64,000 nucleotides of DNA from Xylona heveae TC161 (Eukaryota; Ascomycota; Xylonomycetes; Xylonales; Xylonaceae), in NCBI RefSeq assembly GCF_001619985.1, contig NW_017264197.1, positions 62,001 through 126,000 on the forward strand, in the 5' to 3' direction. Each line of letters begins with the position of its first letter. Position 1 is the stretch's first letter. The notes under the pieces were generated by a model, which ran no database searches, had not been told where the DNA came from, and worked only from the letters and a program-made list of their open reading frames with translations. Below, in pieces: positions 44,305 to 56,300 of the stretch. The position numbers and the translations under genes are program-made.

Positions 44305-47300
44305 TTAAGCCTTTACCCGACGCTTGTATTTGCGAGGATCTAAATGTATAGAAAACGGTGATATCATTAGCCGTGTCGAGAAAATATAAGCGACATGTCA
44401 GAGATCGTTAGGGGCAAAAAAGTCAAATGGAAAAGAAGGCAAACATGAGAAAGGTCGTGGGGGAAATCCAATGGCATTAGACGGCGGATAAAGAATCCGT
44501 AAATACCATGATATTGATGACGAAGACAAAGAAAGCCATATAGGACTACCCTTCGTTAAGAAGGGTCTTCGTTAAGAAGGGAGGCAAAGGTGGCTAAGCA
44601 AAGAAGACTCATCACACATACCTTTTCGAGACATTCTGACTCTATCTCTCGTGCCTAGAGGAAGAAAGTCACGCGGAAGGGTTAGCACATGTGCGGCTCA
44701 GCAGTACACCAGTAAACCTTAAATGCATGAATGCAGCACGGAGGGCGGGAGATAAGGCAGGTGGGAAAAGAGACATGAGACGAGCGGACATATGTCCGGG
44801 GTGATGCGGGCTAAGCCCGGACTGGCTTAGTGGGGAAAGTGCGGCTACTCCCACAACTGTGGAGAGGAAGAATTGCGGGGTGTGGGGTCGGCGCTAAGCG
44901 AGCGATCCGGTGGACCGATGCCATGCTGCTGGAAGCCGGCGGCATGCCCCCCCATCGTCCGGGAGTTGAGTCCGAACAAATTGACCCGGAGAGGTGTACG
45001 CAGAGGGAGGAGGGATCTTATAGGAAAAAGCTTACCTTTACCGCCTTCCCAGAATCCACTAGATGTCTTGCCCGTTAACACTTTATGGCAAGCCACGCAG
45101 TCCTCTGGTCGATAATTTTGTTCACGAGAACCTGGAAAACGGTCATTCGTTAGTAACGGCGTCCACTGCCAAGAAGCACAGGGAAAAAGTCAATCGGCGA
45201 ATCGTACAAAAGCCACTGTTTAGTAAAATTCAGTCAGCTGGGTATCCCAAAATTGCATTTAGTGTTCAATCAAAGAATTCTGTGGGTATATTTGCCATAG
45301 GGTAAAAGCAGCATGGACTCACCATATCATCCGGTTGGCGTGTTCGTTGGGGTGGTCGCTCGCTTCATCGTGACATCTGCAAATGCACCCCCCACGTTAG
45401 CAGTCAATCTTCCCACCATCTGTGTGTGCAAATCCGGGATTTGGTAGTATCTGACCTGTCACATGCAAACACTTTCGCACAACAGCCGAATCTGCCACTA
45501 TCGTCAGCCCTGTAAACTAGCGCAAACCTCCCCCGGTAATAATTCCGCAAGAGGTGACGAAAGAGGCTGGCATCTCCCATGTGTGGGAAGCCCCCGAATA
45601 TGGTACGCACCGGAACCATCGGTAGCTCTTTCCATAGTGTTTGCACCGTCCGCGCCGGGGCAACTCTTGTCCCGCGATGATTCCGAGGTTCTCTTTGATC
45701 TAAGTTTCGACCCTTGTCAGTTGCTTTCCCAGGTTTGTCAATTACGGGGGCGATCGCAGCTTACCTTTTTCCGGGGTGGAGCCTGACTGGCGCGAACTGT
45801 CAAGTGAACACCTTTTGTTTAGCCTTTCTGACTCTTCTCTATGGGGAAATTTCTCTTTGGCGTGGGCGCAATAGACTTTGAGGACCCCGAAAAGAGAAAA
45901 TCTGAAGACGAGCGGATGATTAAATGACGTCCGAGAGTACTCACCAGCAGCAGCGCTTATCCTTAGCAGCCTAATCTCCGGCATTTTGAATGCTAACCCA
46001 TCATCTCCAATTTAGCTTATGATCAGTAGCAGAAGCAGCTGCATGAGGCACAAACTTACACATTTTGCGGTGACATTCCCTGCAGATCGCCATAGCTGAG
46101 TCGCCTCGCACGGCAACAACTCCGGCAGTGTACGCGCTCGAGCACTCCGCACACGTTGGGACAAAAGTGCTGAACACAAAAGACGTTAAGCAAATAACCT
46201 AATCTGAGACTACAAAACAGGCTACCTACCTTGGAAGAAGATCAGCAACGATGCAACCGTCGCAGTCGAGGTAACCTGCTCGAACAGAGTTTGCATGCAT
46301 CAATTCTTTACGAAATCCTGTAGTAATTGTAAACGAGTTGCCCCTTTTTCATTCCGAAAGGGGCGGATGGAAAAAGAAAAACAAACCTATGCTAAATGCT
46401 TTGGCGCATTTCTTGCAATATTCGGTGCGCAGGCCAGATGCGTCCCGTTTGGAGTTGTCTCGAAGATTGGTAATATCTGTTAGATCTTTGCATCGGTCGC
46501 ATTTTACAGTAAGACTCAAGATGGTCAACTCGAGTAATTCAACACCGTAGAGTTCAAGGTACGGGAATGAGAGCAGAATTCCAGATTCTGCATTGCTCGC
46601 AGGTGCAGATGAAGACTCGGTCTGAGGCTCGACCTTCTCCTCTGATCCCTCCTCTGCTTCTTCATCCGCAGAATCGCTGCTGGCGAAGTCGCTGTCTGAA
46701 TACTCGTCTGATTCATCTCTGGTGTCCCACTCTGGTGGCCGTGGAATGACCTTGACATGGCTCTTGTCCGTCTCCTGTTCAACATTCGACGGAGGTGCAT
46801 CGGACACGGTCTGAGGCTCTGCAATTGTTAGTGCAGACATGTCAATACTGACTTCTGCCGCCTTTTCCTCATGTAAAGGCGTTGTTGCCATTGTATGCAT
46901 ATTTTGCGACAGATAGTTAATATGTCCAAGCAAATTGACATCTGGGTTTTCAGCTGCTCTCTTTTCAAACGCCTTGACAGTATTTTCAGCAGCATCTGGG
47001 TTGACGCCTAACAATTCCACCGTGCAAGGCTCCACATTGTAACGTGCAGGCACGATGAGCCGCACAGACTTGATAGACTGCAGAGGCACAGGCAGATCGC
47101 CCCGCTTGCGCGGCTCGATTGGAATGCTATAGCTTAATCCATCTGGAGATTTGGAAAACATGGGAAGCCTGCCCAGCCGAGCTTCCAACTGACGAGTCTC
47201 CATTTCGCGCTTCTGCCGAGCTTGCGCCTCCTGTGCCGGGCTCACTGCTGCGGGACGCGCCTTGACCGTTGCAGGTTTCTGAGCTGACAGAGGGGCAGCA

Positions 47301-48633
47301 GCTGGCGCTTGCTGCGCTGGAACTGCTTGAGGTGCTGGGGCCGGAGCCTTTGCAGGAGATGGATTCTGCTCGCTGCCAGAGCGAACATTAGGAATTAGTT
47401 TGATAGTCGCAGCTTTTTCGCCAGTCAAAAGATCTTCCAGGCGTCTGTCTAGGGCATTCATCAGTCCCAAGAGCGTCAGCCTTGGCGTTTTCGCGGCTAA
47501 TTCATCAAAGCCTTTCTCGACATTGATTTGATAGCCTCTGCCCATCTCTTTGTTCATCACTCTGAGAGAAGGCATGCTGCCAGCAGCGGGATAACCGGAC
47601 GGGACATGCAAGATGCATTCCAACGCCTCAATGTCGAATGGAAAATCCGGATCCGATGGGGCCATGTTAATGTGAAACGCTGTTGCGCCATTGGTAGATG
47701 ACTCCTCTGGCGAGTACCGTCGACGTAATTGCTGAATTTCAAACTGCCTTGGATCATGCTTTTGCGCAGTAGAAACAGGCTTCTGGACAACTCGTGAAGC
47801 ATCCACTGGCCCCGGTAGGTATCGACGGCCTTGGGAGCGGGATTTCGGTTCTTTGACTTGATCGGCGCCAGACGGTTGTCCCGCGCGTGTTGGTTCGAGA
47901 TGATTGTTGTTGTCGTTGCCGCCGCGGGATGATTGAGCATGGCGTTCTTGCATCTGACCACGATCCGCATGTGGCTGTCCGTTTCCTGATGCCACAAGCC
48001 TTGAGCGGTCATGGACAAAGGGGCACGTACTACCTGCACGACACCCTACATGATCACCCCCAAAATAACAAAATTAATTACAATTCAACAAGGGGAAAAA
48101 AAAAAATAATGCATAAGCATTGATTCCGAGCTTTGATCGCCAATGGCCTGCATGCAGGAGAGGGCAAGCATTTTTGCCAATCGTGCCCCCCACCCCATCC
48201 AAGGCTGCATAAAATCTCAGGCAGCCAGACACATCCGGCAGGACAGATGCAGGGAAAAGGCAGGGAAAAACAAGAGTCAAAAAATGCGCAGAACTGCAGC
48301 GCGTGGGTTCACAGAGTGGTCGAGAGGGAGTGAGGTCGAGGTCATGGGTAAAGGCGCAGTGGAAGAATTACCATTTTTGGAACCAAAATACCGACAGAGC
48401 GGTCTCTGCTTGTCTCTTTTCGCGCGCGGAGGATTACTCGGAGGGTTGCTCGATGCCAACGCAGAGGTCGGCGGACCTTGTCAGGTGAGCCAGCTGACCA
48501 GACGAACAGTTGCAGGTACTCGCCAACGCATCAATCAATATTTCCATGACTTACCTCGCGGGGTGTCGCCTCCACCACTTCCACCTGCGCCATCCGTGGA
48601 GCTGGGAACATCTGAAGCACCACTGGGATGCAT
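44305..48633 (-). CDS. CCCH and CHY zinc-finger protein
   Basis: Fourteen exons: 48633-48555, 48476-48372, 48045-46387, 46317-46230, 46169-46060, 45992-45945, 45796-45765, 45699-45611, 45491-45456, 45376-45323, 45215-45208, 45131-45036, 44654-44622 and 44339-44305 (823 residues). A CCCH finger (C-x8-C-x5-C-x3-H: CRYFGSKNG, then CRAGSTCPFVH) is assembled across introns 1-2. Then an acidic/Pro-rich middle, CxxC pairs (CDRCKDLTD; TEYCKKC; DCDGCIVADLLP; TCAECSS; CRECHRK), and the CHY domain: GRCKHYGKSYRWFRFGC, KVFACDRCHDEASDHPNEHA, NRMICGFCSREQ, CVACHKVLTGK, SGFWEGGKGTRD, ending SRKDPRKYKRRVKA. Exon 11 is an 8-nt microexon needed for ICGFCSREQ. CHY proteins bind zinc and some act with E3 ligases (Pirh2, plant MIEL/BRUTUS); no RING is seen here. 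The CCCH finger suggests RNA binding. The ATG at 48633 is the least certain part. Confidence 0.9.
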
Positions 48634-51588
48634 TGGAAACGAAGGTGGGAGTGTTTCCGGAGGGACAGGGGTGGTGATGGCGGGTAGTGGTGGTGAGAAA
48701 TAAAAGAAAAGAAAAAAGATACAAATGATTTGAAGAGCAACAACAGTGATACAGTTTATCTTGTCTCCAAGAAGACGTTCAGGTGTCCTTGGTTCGTCGT
48801 TGAAGTCGTACAACACTTGCGCGCTCAGCTTATTACTCGGTAAAAAGTCTTTGTGGTCAGCAGATTTGCGCAACCACAAGGCTTTTTAATTCTGATCCTT
48901 CCCGAGAACCACAAATATGAAGATCAATTGTTGCCAGAACGAAACATTGGCCTCGCTTTTTAACGTCAACACCAGTCAAGTCGACATGTTGACAATGCAT
49001 GTCAGGGTCACATTCTAATTCCTATCCTGCTTACGTGCAGCGGTGAAAAGTAGTCATCCTTATTGTTGCATTACCCAATATGGGAAATATTCCACAGCAT
49101 TGCATCGAGTCAGCATCACCATCACCACATGGGGCACTGTTGTTACTACGTCTGGTAATACCCCAACTTATCGTGCCATGTGTGGAGGTGAGTCAGTACC
49201 CCACGATAGGAAAACGAGGTGGAACAATAATTGTGCACGGCATTATTGCCGCATCTGTGCACAAGTATGCTCAAGTACACCATGCGGCCGCTGGCTCCCC
49301 TCGCGAGCGACACATGCTCTTCATACACTATCTTATCCAGCGTAATGGAAGCAACACAGAGGTGACAAATGATTTTTCCATGTTGAGAGATTTAAAATGT
49401 CATTCCCCAATTGGAAGAACGTAAAATCTTACCACTTCTCTTTCTCTTCCTCCAACCAACATGTGTTCTGTAGTAGCCTTCCCTACCTACTTCGTACTAA
49501 TCCTCAGGTATGACGTACCAGAGAGGCAAAACATTACAGCTCGGCTAGGGCCCTGACGACAATAAAAAACTTTCGAAGCGAGTCCTGATTCAACATCCCA
49601 AAGAGGAAGGAACTTCTTGAAGAGGGAAAGACTTGGATCCATCTGATCGGAAGGATTCGGGAAAAATCAAATCTCTTGTTGCAAGTGTCCCAACCATAAC
49701 TGTAGTGTCAGCGACATCGATATTAACGACACCGCGCTGTGTGGTTGATTTACCACAACATCGTACAAGAGTCACTTAGCCACCAGTTAAACTGTTCTAG
49801 GGCTACAACGTGGGTCAGTCGCTTGGTTCTCATCCGTTCATGTGGGTACGGATGAGATCCCTCCCAATTTCCGACCCCGAAGAAGGGATGATGGTGCCTC
49901 ACGGTACCCCAATGACCTCATGAAAAGGAGAAATGGGCAAAACATAGTGAGAGAAATCATTATTGCTCCACGGCTGTACAAGTGGAGACAATAGAAACGG
50001 CTGGGATAAGATGAGATGATGACAACGCGGAAGAAAAGTACTACGTAGTAAATTACAGTAACTCCGTATCCCTACCCGTGCAAATTGTCGTAGTACGGTA
50101 GATAGGCAAACGCTATCAACTGATCTTGGGGGTCGTGCAGACCCAAAGAGGTTCGTCCAATCGATCGGGTAGCAGACGGTCACGGTCCAGGTCACTGGGA
50201 ATGAGCAGTACGTTTAGGAGTGCTCAGTACCGAGTACCGAGTATGATGATCCGCTCAGAGTGTGTCATAAGGTATGTATTGCAGTTATGCGTGCAGTGCA
50301 GACTTACGGTACAGTGGATTGCCCTCTCATACCTAAGGTACTTACAACCCGAACAGATGGAGTGTCTCAAATTGCATGTGGAAAACCCCCCATGTACGCC
50401 ATCATCCTCCCCCCTCCCTCCGAGGCTCCTTCACATACACACACGGAACAACAACACGGAACTGCTGTCAATGTCGCTTCCCTTTCTTCCCCCCTCCCTG
50501 CCCACCCTGGCCAGCCCACCCTACGAAAGCGCGTCGGACTGTCCAAAACTGCCAGGGATCCCGCGTCGAAGGCGCACCCTCCTTCTTCAAGTGTGCATGC
50601 CCAGACGGATGATGCTATAGTAAATGCTTAATCTATGGTGGCGGCCTGCGCTGTTGTTACTTGCAAGTGTCGGAATCCCAAAAGAGGCGGTCAGAGCATT
50701 GTTGTGAAGATTATATCCCAAAGAGACCCTTGCTCCCCTCCAACTCGATAGAGACAAAATACCACTTCCTAGTCAAATCTACACTATTAGCGACTCAATA
50801 TCATCAGTCATTGTCACGAGGCATCAAAGTTCCAATTGGCGGGAATTGGCATGTGATATCAATAATCTTTTATTTGGATTTTTTTGAGGATTTAATCATT
50901 TTAAATCTTCTTTGCTAGAGTTCCGTCATCGTAGCTTGTATCGTGCCACAAAATCCGTCCATAGACCATAACCCATATCCACCCAAAGAACAAATCCCGA
51001 GAAACAAGACTGAACCCTGATGATGAAATGCCAATGGCCCCATAAACCTATCCGTGACCATAAACCTATCCGTGATGAGGAAACCGTGCCGTCCCACTTC
51101 ATGATATATAAAAAAACCGCTGCAGTGAATAAAAGATAAAATAGCATTTGTGATGCCATATGAGTACAACAATGCATGATAGCGCAGTGAACCATGGGTC
51201 CCTTCCCATGCCAGGCTAAAACAAACAAAACCCAATAAAAAAATGCAGTGGTAAGCGCGAGCTTTGGTATCAATTGAAAATAGAAAGAGAATCGTCACAC
51301 CCAGGCTATGCCCCATTGTGAGAACCGCGCCCATTTTTTTAGACGCCTCGAAGAAGCAGAGCGGATAAAGAAACTGGTGCAACAATTGGCTTGGACAACG
51401 CCATTTCGCTATGATGTAAAAGGCAGGCTGCGAGAGTAAAAAGATAAATAATCCTGCTGTGCAGGATTGCCCTTTAAAAGGGTCTTGGCCCATTTTTTGG
51501 TTTGATAAAAAATAATGGTATGGGCGTGGTTTGGTGAAAATTAAAAAGAGAAGTCGCACAACAGCTCGATCTAAAGAGCAACGATGAT
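48634..51588. other. intergenic, no supported gene
   Basis: About 2.95 kb. The left part is the promoter region of the CCCH/CHY gene, the right part the 3' flank of the DUF1752 gene. A 226-codon minus-strand open frame (51595-50915) overlaps that gene's stop and is treated as chance. A direct repeat of ataaacctatccgtga lies at about 51042-51075. Confidence 0.5.
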
Positions 51589-53308
51589 TTACCATCCCTT
51601 CTGATGATATTCTCCAAGTCCGTGGTCAAAGTATTGGTTCCATGAGCCAGTCTTTGAGGCGTCCTTGGAGCTGCCAGACCGTTGACCGGGATATTCCTGG
51701 AGATTGGCAACATCATGAGCAGTGTGTCGTCGCTTGAGAACGGCATTTGCAGTGGTGCTCTTCTGCTGACGCTCCCACAAGAGATGCCGTCGAAGGGACT
51801 CGGTGAGCTCAGTGGCCAACATGTTGCGGCGCGTGGTGCGAGGAGAGAGAGCCGGTGGTTGAGTGTTGGAGGTGTTCATGCCGATGGGCTTTGATCGAGG
51901 AATGCCGACGCCCCGCATTGTGAGCGCCGACTCGTCTTCAGGAGAGCCAGCGACCGAAGGGCCGTTAGGAGAGCTAGTGCGTGATCGATGCAAAGCAGGG
52001 GTGGATCGCGAGGCAATGTTTTGCATGGCGGCAGCCCGCTGAGGTTGGTGAAGAAGGTTGGTTAACAAGGACCGCCTTGAGGTCAGGTGTGGACGCGAAT
52101 CCACTCGCTGGAACATCTGCTTGTCATCCATGCTGGAACGGGCGCTCTCGGTAACAGAGTCTTCCCAATCAGAAGAGTCGTCATCGTCCTCGATGGCGCT
52201 CTCGGAGACATCCTCTTCGTCGTCACTCTCAAAGACGTCCTCATCTTCGGCAGCACGCTCGAGAATGGTGCGAGTAGCAACTTCTTCCTTGAATGAAGTC
52301 TGCTTCTTCTTCGAGCCAGGCTTTCGCAGACCGTCGGAGAGCGAGCTACGGTGGGGAGGTTGCGACATGTGCTCCTCGAGTGAGCTCTCCTCCTCTCCAG
52401 ACGATGCACCAAGCATAAACATGCCACCCTTCTTCTTCTGCTCAACCTTGAAAGGGGTCGGTGGTCGGGCAGGAACAATAGACTGGGGCTGCAGCTGGGG
52501 TTGAGAGCGAACTGAGGAAGAAATTTGACCGGGCGAGAAACCACGGACAATGCTGTGGGTGCTAATGCTCTGAGAGCCGGTGTTGTCGTCATCTTCCGAG
52601 TCGATATCTGCAGCCTTTTGCTTCTGCTTCTCCTGGCTCACAGTGGAGTGCTGAGGGGCGGTAGCGGCACGGGCGACTGAGGGGCGGGGGGAGGACGGGC
52701 GTTGAATTACAGCAGAACTGGTTGCCCGTAGTGGAGCAGGACGAACGGAAAAGGGCTCGAGGGGTTCGAGTTCCTTCTTCTCCTTAATGTTCATGACCAT
52801 CTTTTCAAGGTCAAGCGAGGTGATGTGCCTCTCACGCCCTCTGCTTCGATCAGAGTCCCGAGATACCGGCTTTGGTCGTTGAATGTCGAGGGGAGCGGAC
52901 TTGTTCTTGTTGGACTGCATGCAATCGTCCGAGGCGGCGGAGTCGACACTGCCTGAAAGTTCAGGAACATCTTCTGATTCGTGAGCGACGGCCAGTCGGT
53001 GCGATACTGCCATGGGCGAAGTTGATGGCTGGGCGACGCTTTCGGGCTCGCAGCAGAAGGTTTCTCGATTCCACAATCTCCAGCTAAGATTCTCTAGCCG
53101 TCGGCCTTCTTCCATGGAATCGGCACACTTTGAGAAGACTGCACACAAGCACACTTTCGTTAGTAAATCAGAGCCAAATACGAACACGGGCGTATCGAAG
53201 CAGCTCACCAGTCCACATGCTGAATAGATTCTCTGCATTCCGCGTGTCCACCTTGTGGATCTTCGCGGCATCCACTGTCAACACCGGGGCGGCAAGGCGT
53301 GGTGCCAT
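51589..53308 (-). CDS. DUF1752 (GATA N-terminal-like) / DUF3295 fungal regulatory protein
   Basis: Two exons, 53308-53209 and 53138-51589, give 549 residues from the ATG in MAPRLAAPVLTVDAAKIHKV. The N-terminus carries the motif seen at the start of AreA-like GATA factors and stand-alone regulators: NAENLFSMWTVFSKCADSME followed by EGRRLENLSWRLWNRE, joined exactly across the 70-nt intron. The rest is mainly disordered: basic RGRERHITSLDLEKMV, Ser/Pro linkers, KKKGGMFMLGASSGEEESSL, an acidic block (EDVFESDDEEDVSE), DSSDWEDSV, and a conserved C-terminus beginning RRNMLATELTESLRRHLLWE. No DNA-binding finger is present, so it is probably an adaptor in nutrient (nitrogen or glucose) signalling rather than a GATA factor. 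The frame stays open ~77 codons upstream of this ATG without another ATG; see findings. Confidence 0.87.
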
Positions 53309-56300
53309 CTCGACGGATGCGGCTCGATCCAAGTCGAGCTGATGCGCGTCTGGAGGCACGGTGACGGTTGCTGAAGTCGAATCCGTGGCGGATAGAATGG
53401 GTTCTTGGTCGATACCCAACAAGCCAACGAGGGGAAACGGAGATGAAGTAAGGTGAAGGGGAGGACTAGCGTCTAGGAACGTGTAGTGGTTGGAATTACA
53501 GCTCGGGTAAGAAGGGTAATGGGGAGGCGAGAGCGGTGACTAGAAAAGCGTGTAGTCGTGGAAGCGAGGCAAGTTGTCGATTAATGGCGAGGGATGAAAG
53601 AGAGTGTGTGCTGGTCCAAAGCCTCTCTTGTTTCTTTTGGAAAAGGACGTTGCTTTTGGTTGACGCGGAGGAAGGATAAGGCCCCTGGGGTATCGTGTGG
53701 AAAGAATGGGGAATGAAGATGGGGGACGGGGTTCCTTTTGTGCGTCTTTGTCAAGATCTAAACGAAAGGAGAGGGAGCTACGTCGGAAGTGTGGGCGAGA
53801 GCTGGTTTTGTCTAAGATGTCGCAAAAGCAGACAGCCAGACACACACACACGAAAGGACCACAGGAACCGATGCGGTGGGACCGAGGGGACAGGAAGGAC
53901 CATGGGGCCAGCGGACCCATGTATCATCATCATTATTTTACGGCGCATTGGGCAACTGTCCGATTGGGGGGTGGGTGTGTGGGAGGATGTGGGCGGTGCG
54001 TGTGGGTGCCCGGCTTTTTTCTCATTGACACACGCTTCACTTACCGCCAGAAGAGACGAGGTTACTCCGGGACCAGAGCTAGATACATGGCGATACATTT
54101 GTGTGTTCCGTCACGAGTAAGGCCGAACTAGAGGCGGAGGGAATTCGGCGATGGGGGGGGGAGGTTGAAGGGGCGCGAGCAAAAAGGGGGCCGGATGGGT
54201 GGTTTGACTGAAAAAGGAATGGTGGGTGGCTGCATTCGCTGCATGGGTGGCCAGAGTGGGCGAGTGCCGGGGGTGTTTTTGGTAGGAAAACAGATTTGTG
54301 GGTCTCCTTTCCCTCTACTCGCCCGGCATACATCAGATGGGACCGTATCGATTCTGTCCTTAACACCTCTCGCTCGCTTCACTGACTATAGAGCTGTACC
54401 TAGTAAATAATCATCTTCTTTCTGCCTGGATGGGATTCGTTGCTAGGAATGGGACCGAAGCTAAGGATCATGGATCCTCCGAGCAGTCCCAAAATCTATG
54501 ATGCCAGACCTAATCTTCCTTAGAGACCATTTGCTCTCGGCCCCTATCACCGCTCCACTCTCCGACCACGTTTTTCCTCACTAGGACGCTCCCTTGTGCC
54601 CGATAGGATGGAAAGGAGGGAGATGAGAACATGACCCGATGTGTGTCCAAACCCTGGGCCCGCTCTTCTTCGTCTTAATACTGTGGAGTCTGTCGATCCT
54701 CAAATGTTATCATTTCTCTACAACGGTGGTTTGACGGACCGGGTAGGAATCAGGAAACTGAAAACGGGCGGGTTGATTAGATTGGGAAGGAGTGAGGGTT
54801 GTCGGTGTAGAAGACGATCTTCTTTTCCGCTGGCTGACTTGCAAAAGACCCTTCACGTTCGCCATCAAACAGCATCAGCAGCAAACACAAGGATCTCGCC
54901 CTGTCTTGCAAAGTCGAGAAAGGCAGAAAACCCTGCGCCAGCTCACTGTAGTCATCGGATGAGGCGCAGCAGTGAGAGTGAGGTACCTAAAAAATTTCCT
55001 AAACAAGTATCGAGACCTGATTGTCGCGCGGGGGCAGCACGGAAGATAGGTAAAGGTACCCACTCTTCGAAGCCAAATTGTCGCGTGGAGAAGAGATGAC
55101 CCGCCCTGGCCCCGCCCTTGGGATTTCATTGTTCTCTTTGGGTACTGCACCAGAAGTACTCAAGCCCAACCTGTCTGGCGCAAAATACCTCTCTTCGAGT
55201 ACTGCGCCTCCTTGTTTCAACGGGCCCTAGGGACTCTTCATTTCCACCAACCGCAATCAGCACAGTATGATATCAGTTCACAAAGAAATGAGCATCATAA
55301 TGATTGGAAGACAATGTGGAAATAGACTATCGCTGCAAAGTGAAAATAATCCAAATTTGAATAATCACAAGGCCCGCAGCGTTTGCAGGATCCGGCCAGG
55401 CACGGGTCTTTTGCCGCTGCTGTAATCGAGCCGGCTTTCTCACGGCATGTGAACCTGCCTTTGATGGCCAGGCCAGACTGGAATAATGACACGCGGAGCG
55501 AACCAAAGGTTCAATAAAGAACGGGCTCGGCGTGACTTTTCTTTTCTTGCGCCGTCATAGGGCACAAGGTGTGGGTCGGAAAAATTCCTCCCTCGGCAGT
55601 AGAAGTGTGCCGTAGTCACGTTGGTGCAGTAAATGAAATTTTCCGCACGCGCGCACGAATTTGGTCTGGCCACAGCTTATCTCGCGCGAGTCTTTCGTGT
55701 CCAGACTTTGCAAATGCGCACTACAGCCGTTTAAGACACCAGCGCAACAGCATTTGATGGATTCGAAAAGGAAAATTCCGAGAGACATGAAACGTAATTT
55801 TCTAAATGAACTGTGACGAGTACGAGTATTCGTACAAAGGAGGACAGAAGAAGCAAATACTCCGATATAGCTCTCGTCACATTATTGCGTTCATGAAACG
55901 ATTCCCTAAATTGGAACCGGCAGATGATCTTTGATTATTCTTGGATTCGGTGGGTGCCTTCAGCTGCATTTGAGGCGCCTATCGCCGCAGGGTTACTTAC
56001 AGCAACAGAAAACTCCCCACAGCGTCAATATACACGTCTCACATCAATGTCTGCAATTTTGCAGCTAATGCATCACATGGGATAGTCTCAATTGAATTGC
56101 ACACGTAGAGATTCGAAATGAACAAAACTGTTGTGTAATCCTCTTTTAATGGGAATGTAAATATGAGCGCGCCCCATGAATCAACTTTGTTGGGGTGTAC
56201 GACCTTTCGAGTTCGAGCTTGTATGGTCATGTATCAAAAGTACGAGCTTCATGTATCGATCTGTGTGCTCCTCAAGCTGTTTCTTGTATTTGTGGTAAGC

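Noticed and set aside
50915-51595. 226-codon minus-strand open frame, hydrophobic, just after the DUF1752 gene
   Set aside because: It overlaps the stop of that gene, lies in its likely 3' UTR, contains an internal direct repeat of ordinary spacer DNA, and shows no family motif. I would reconsider it if conserved in relatives.
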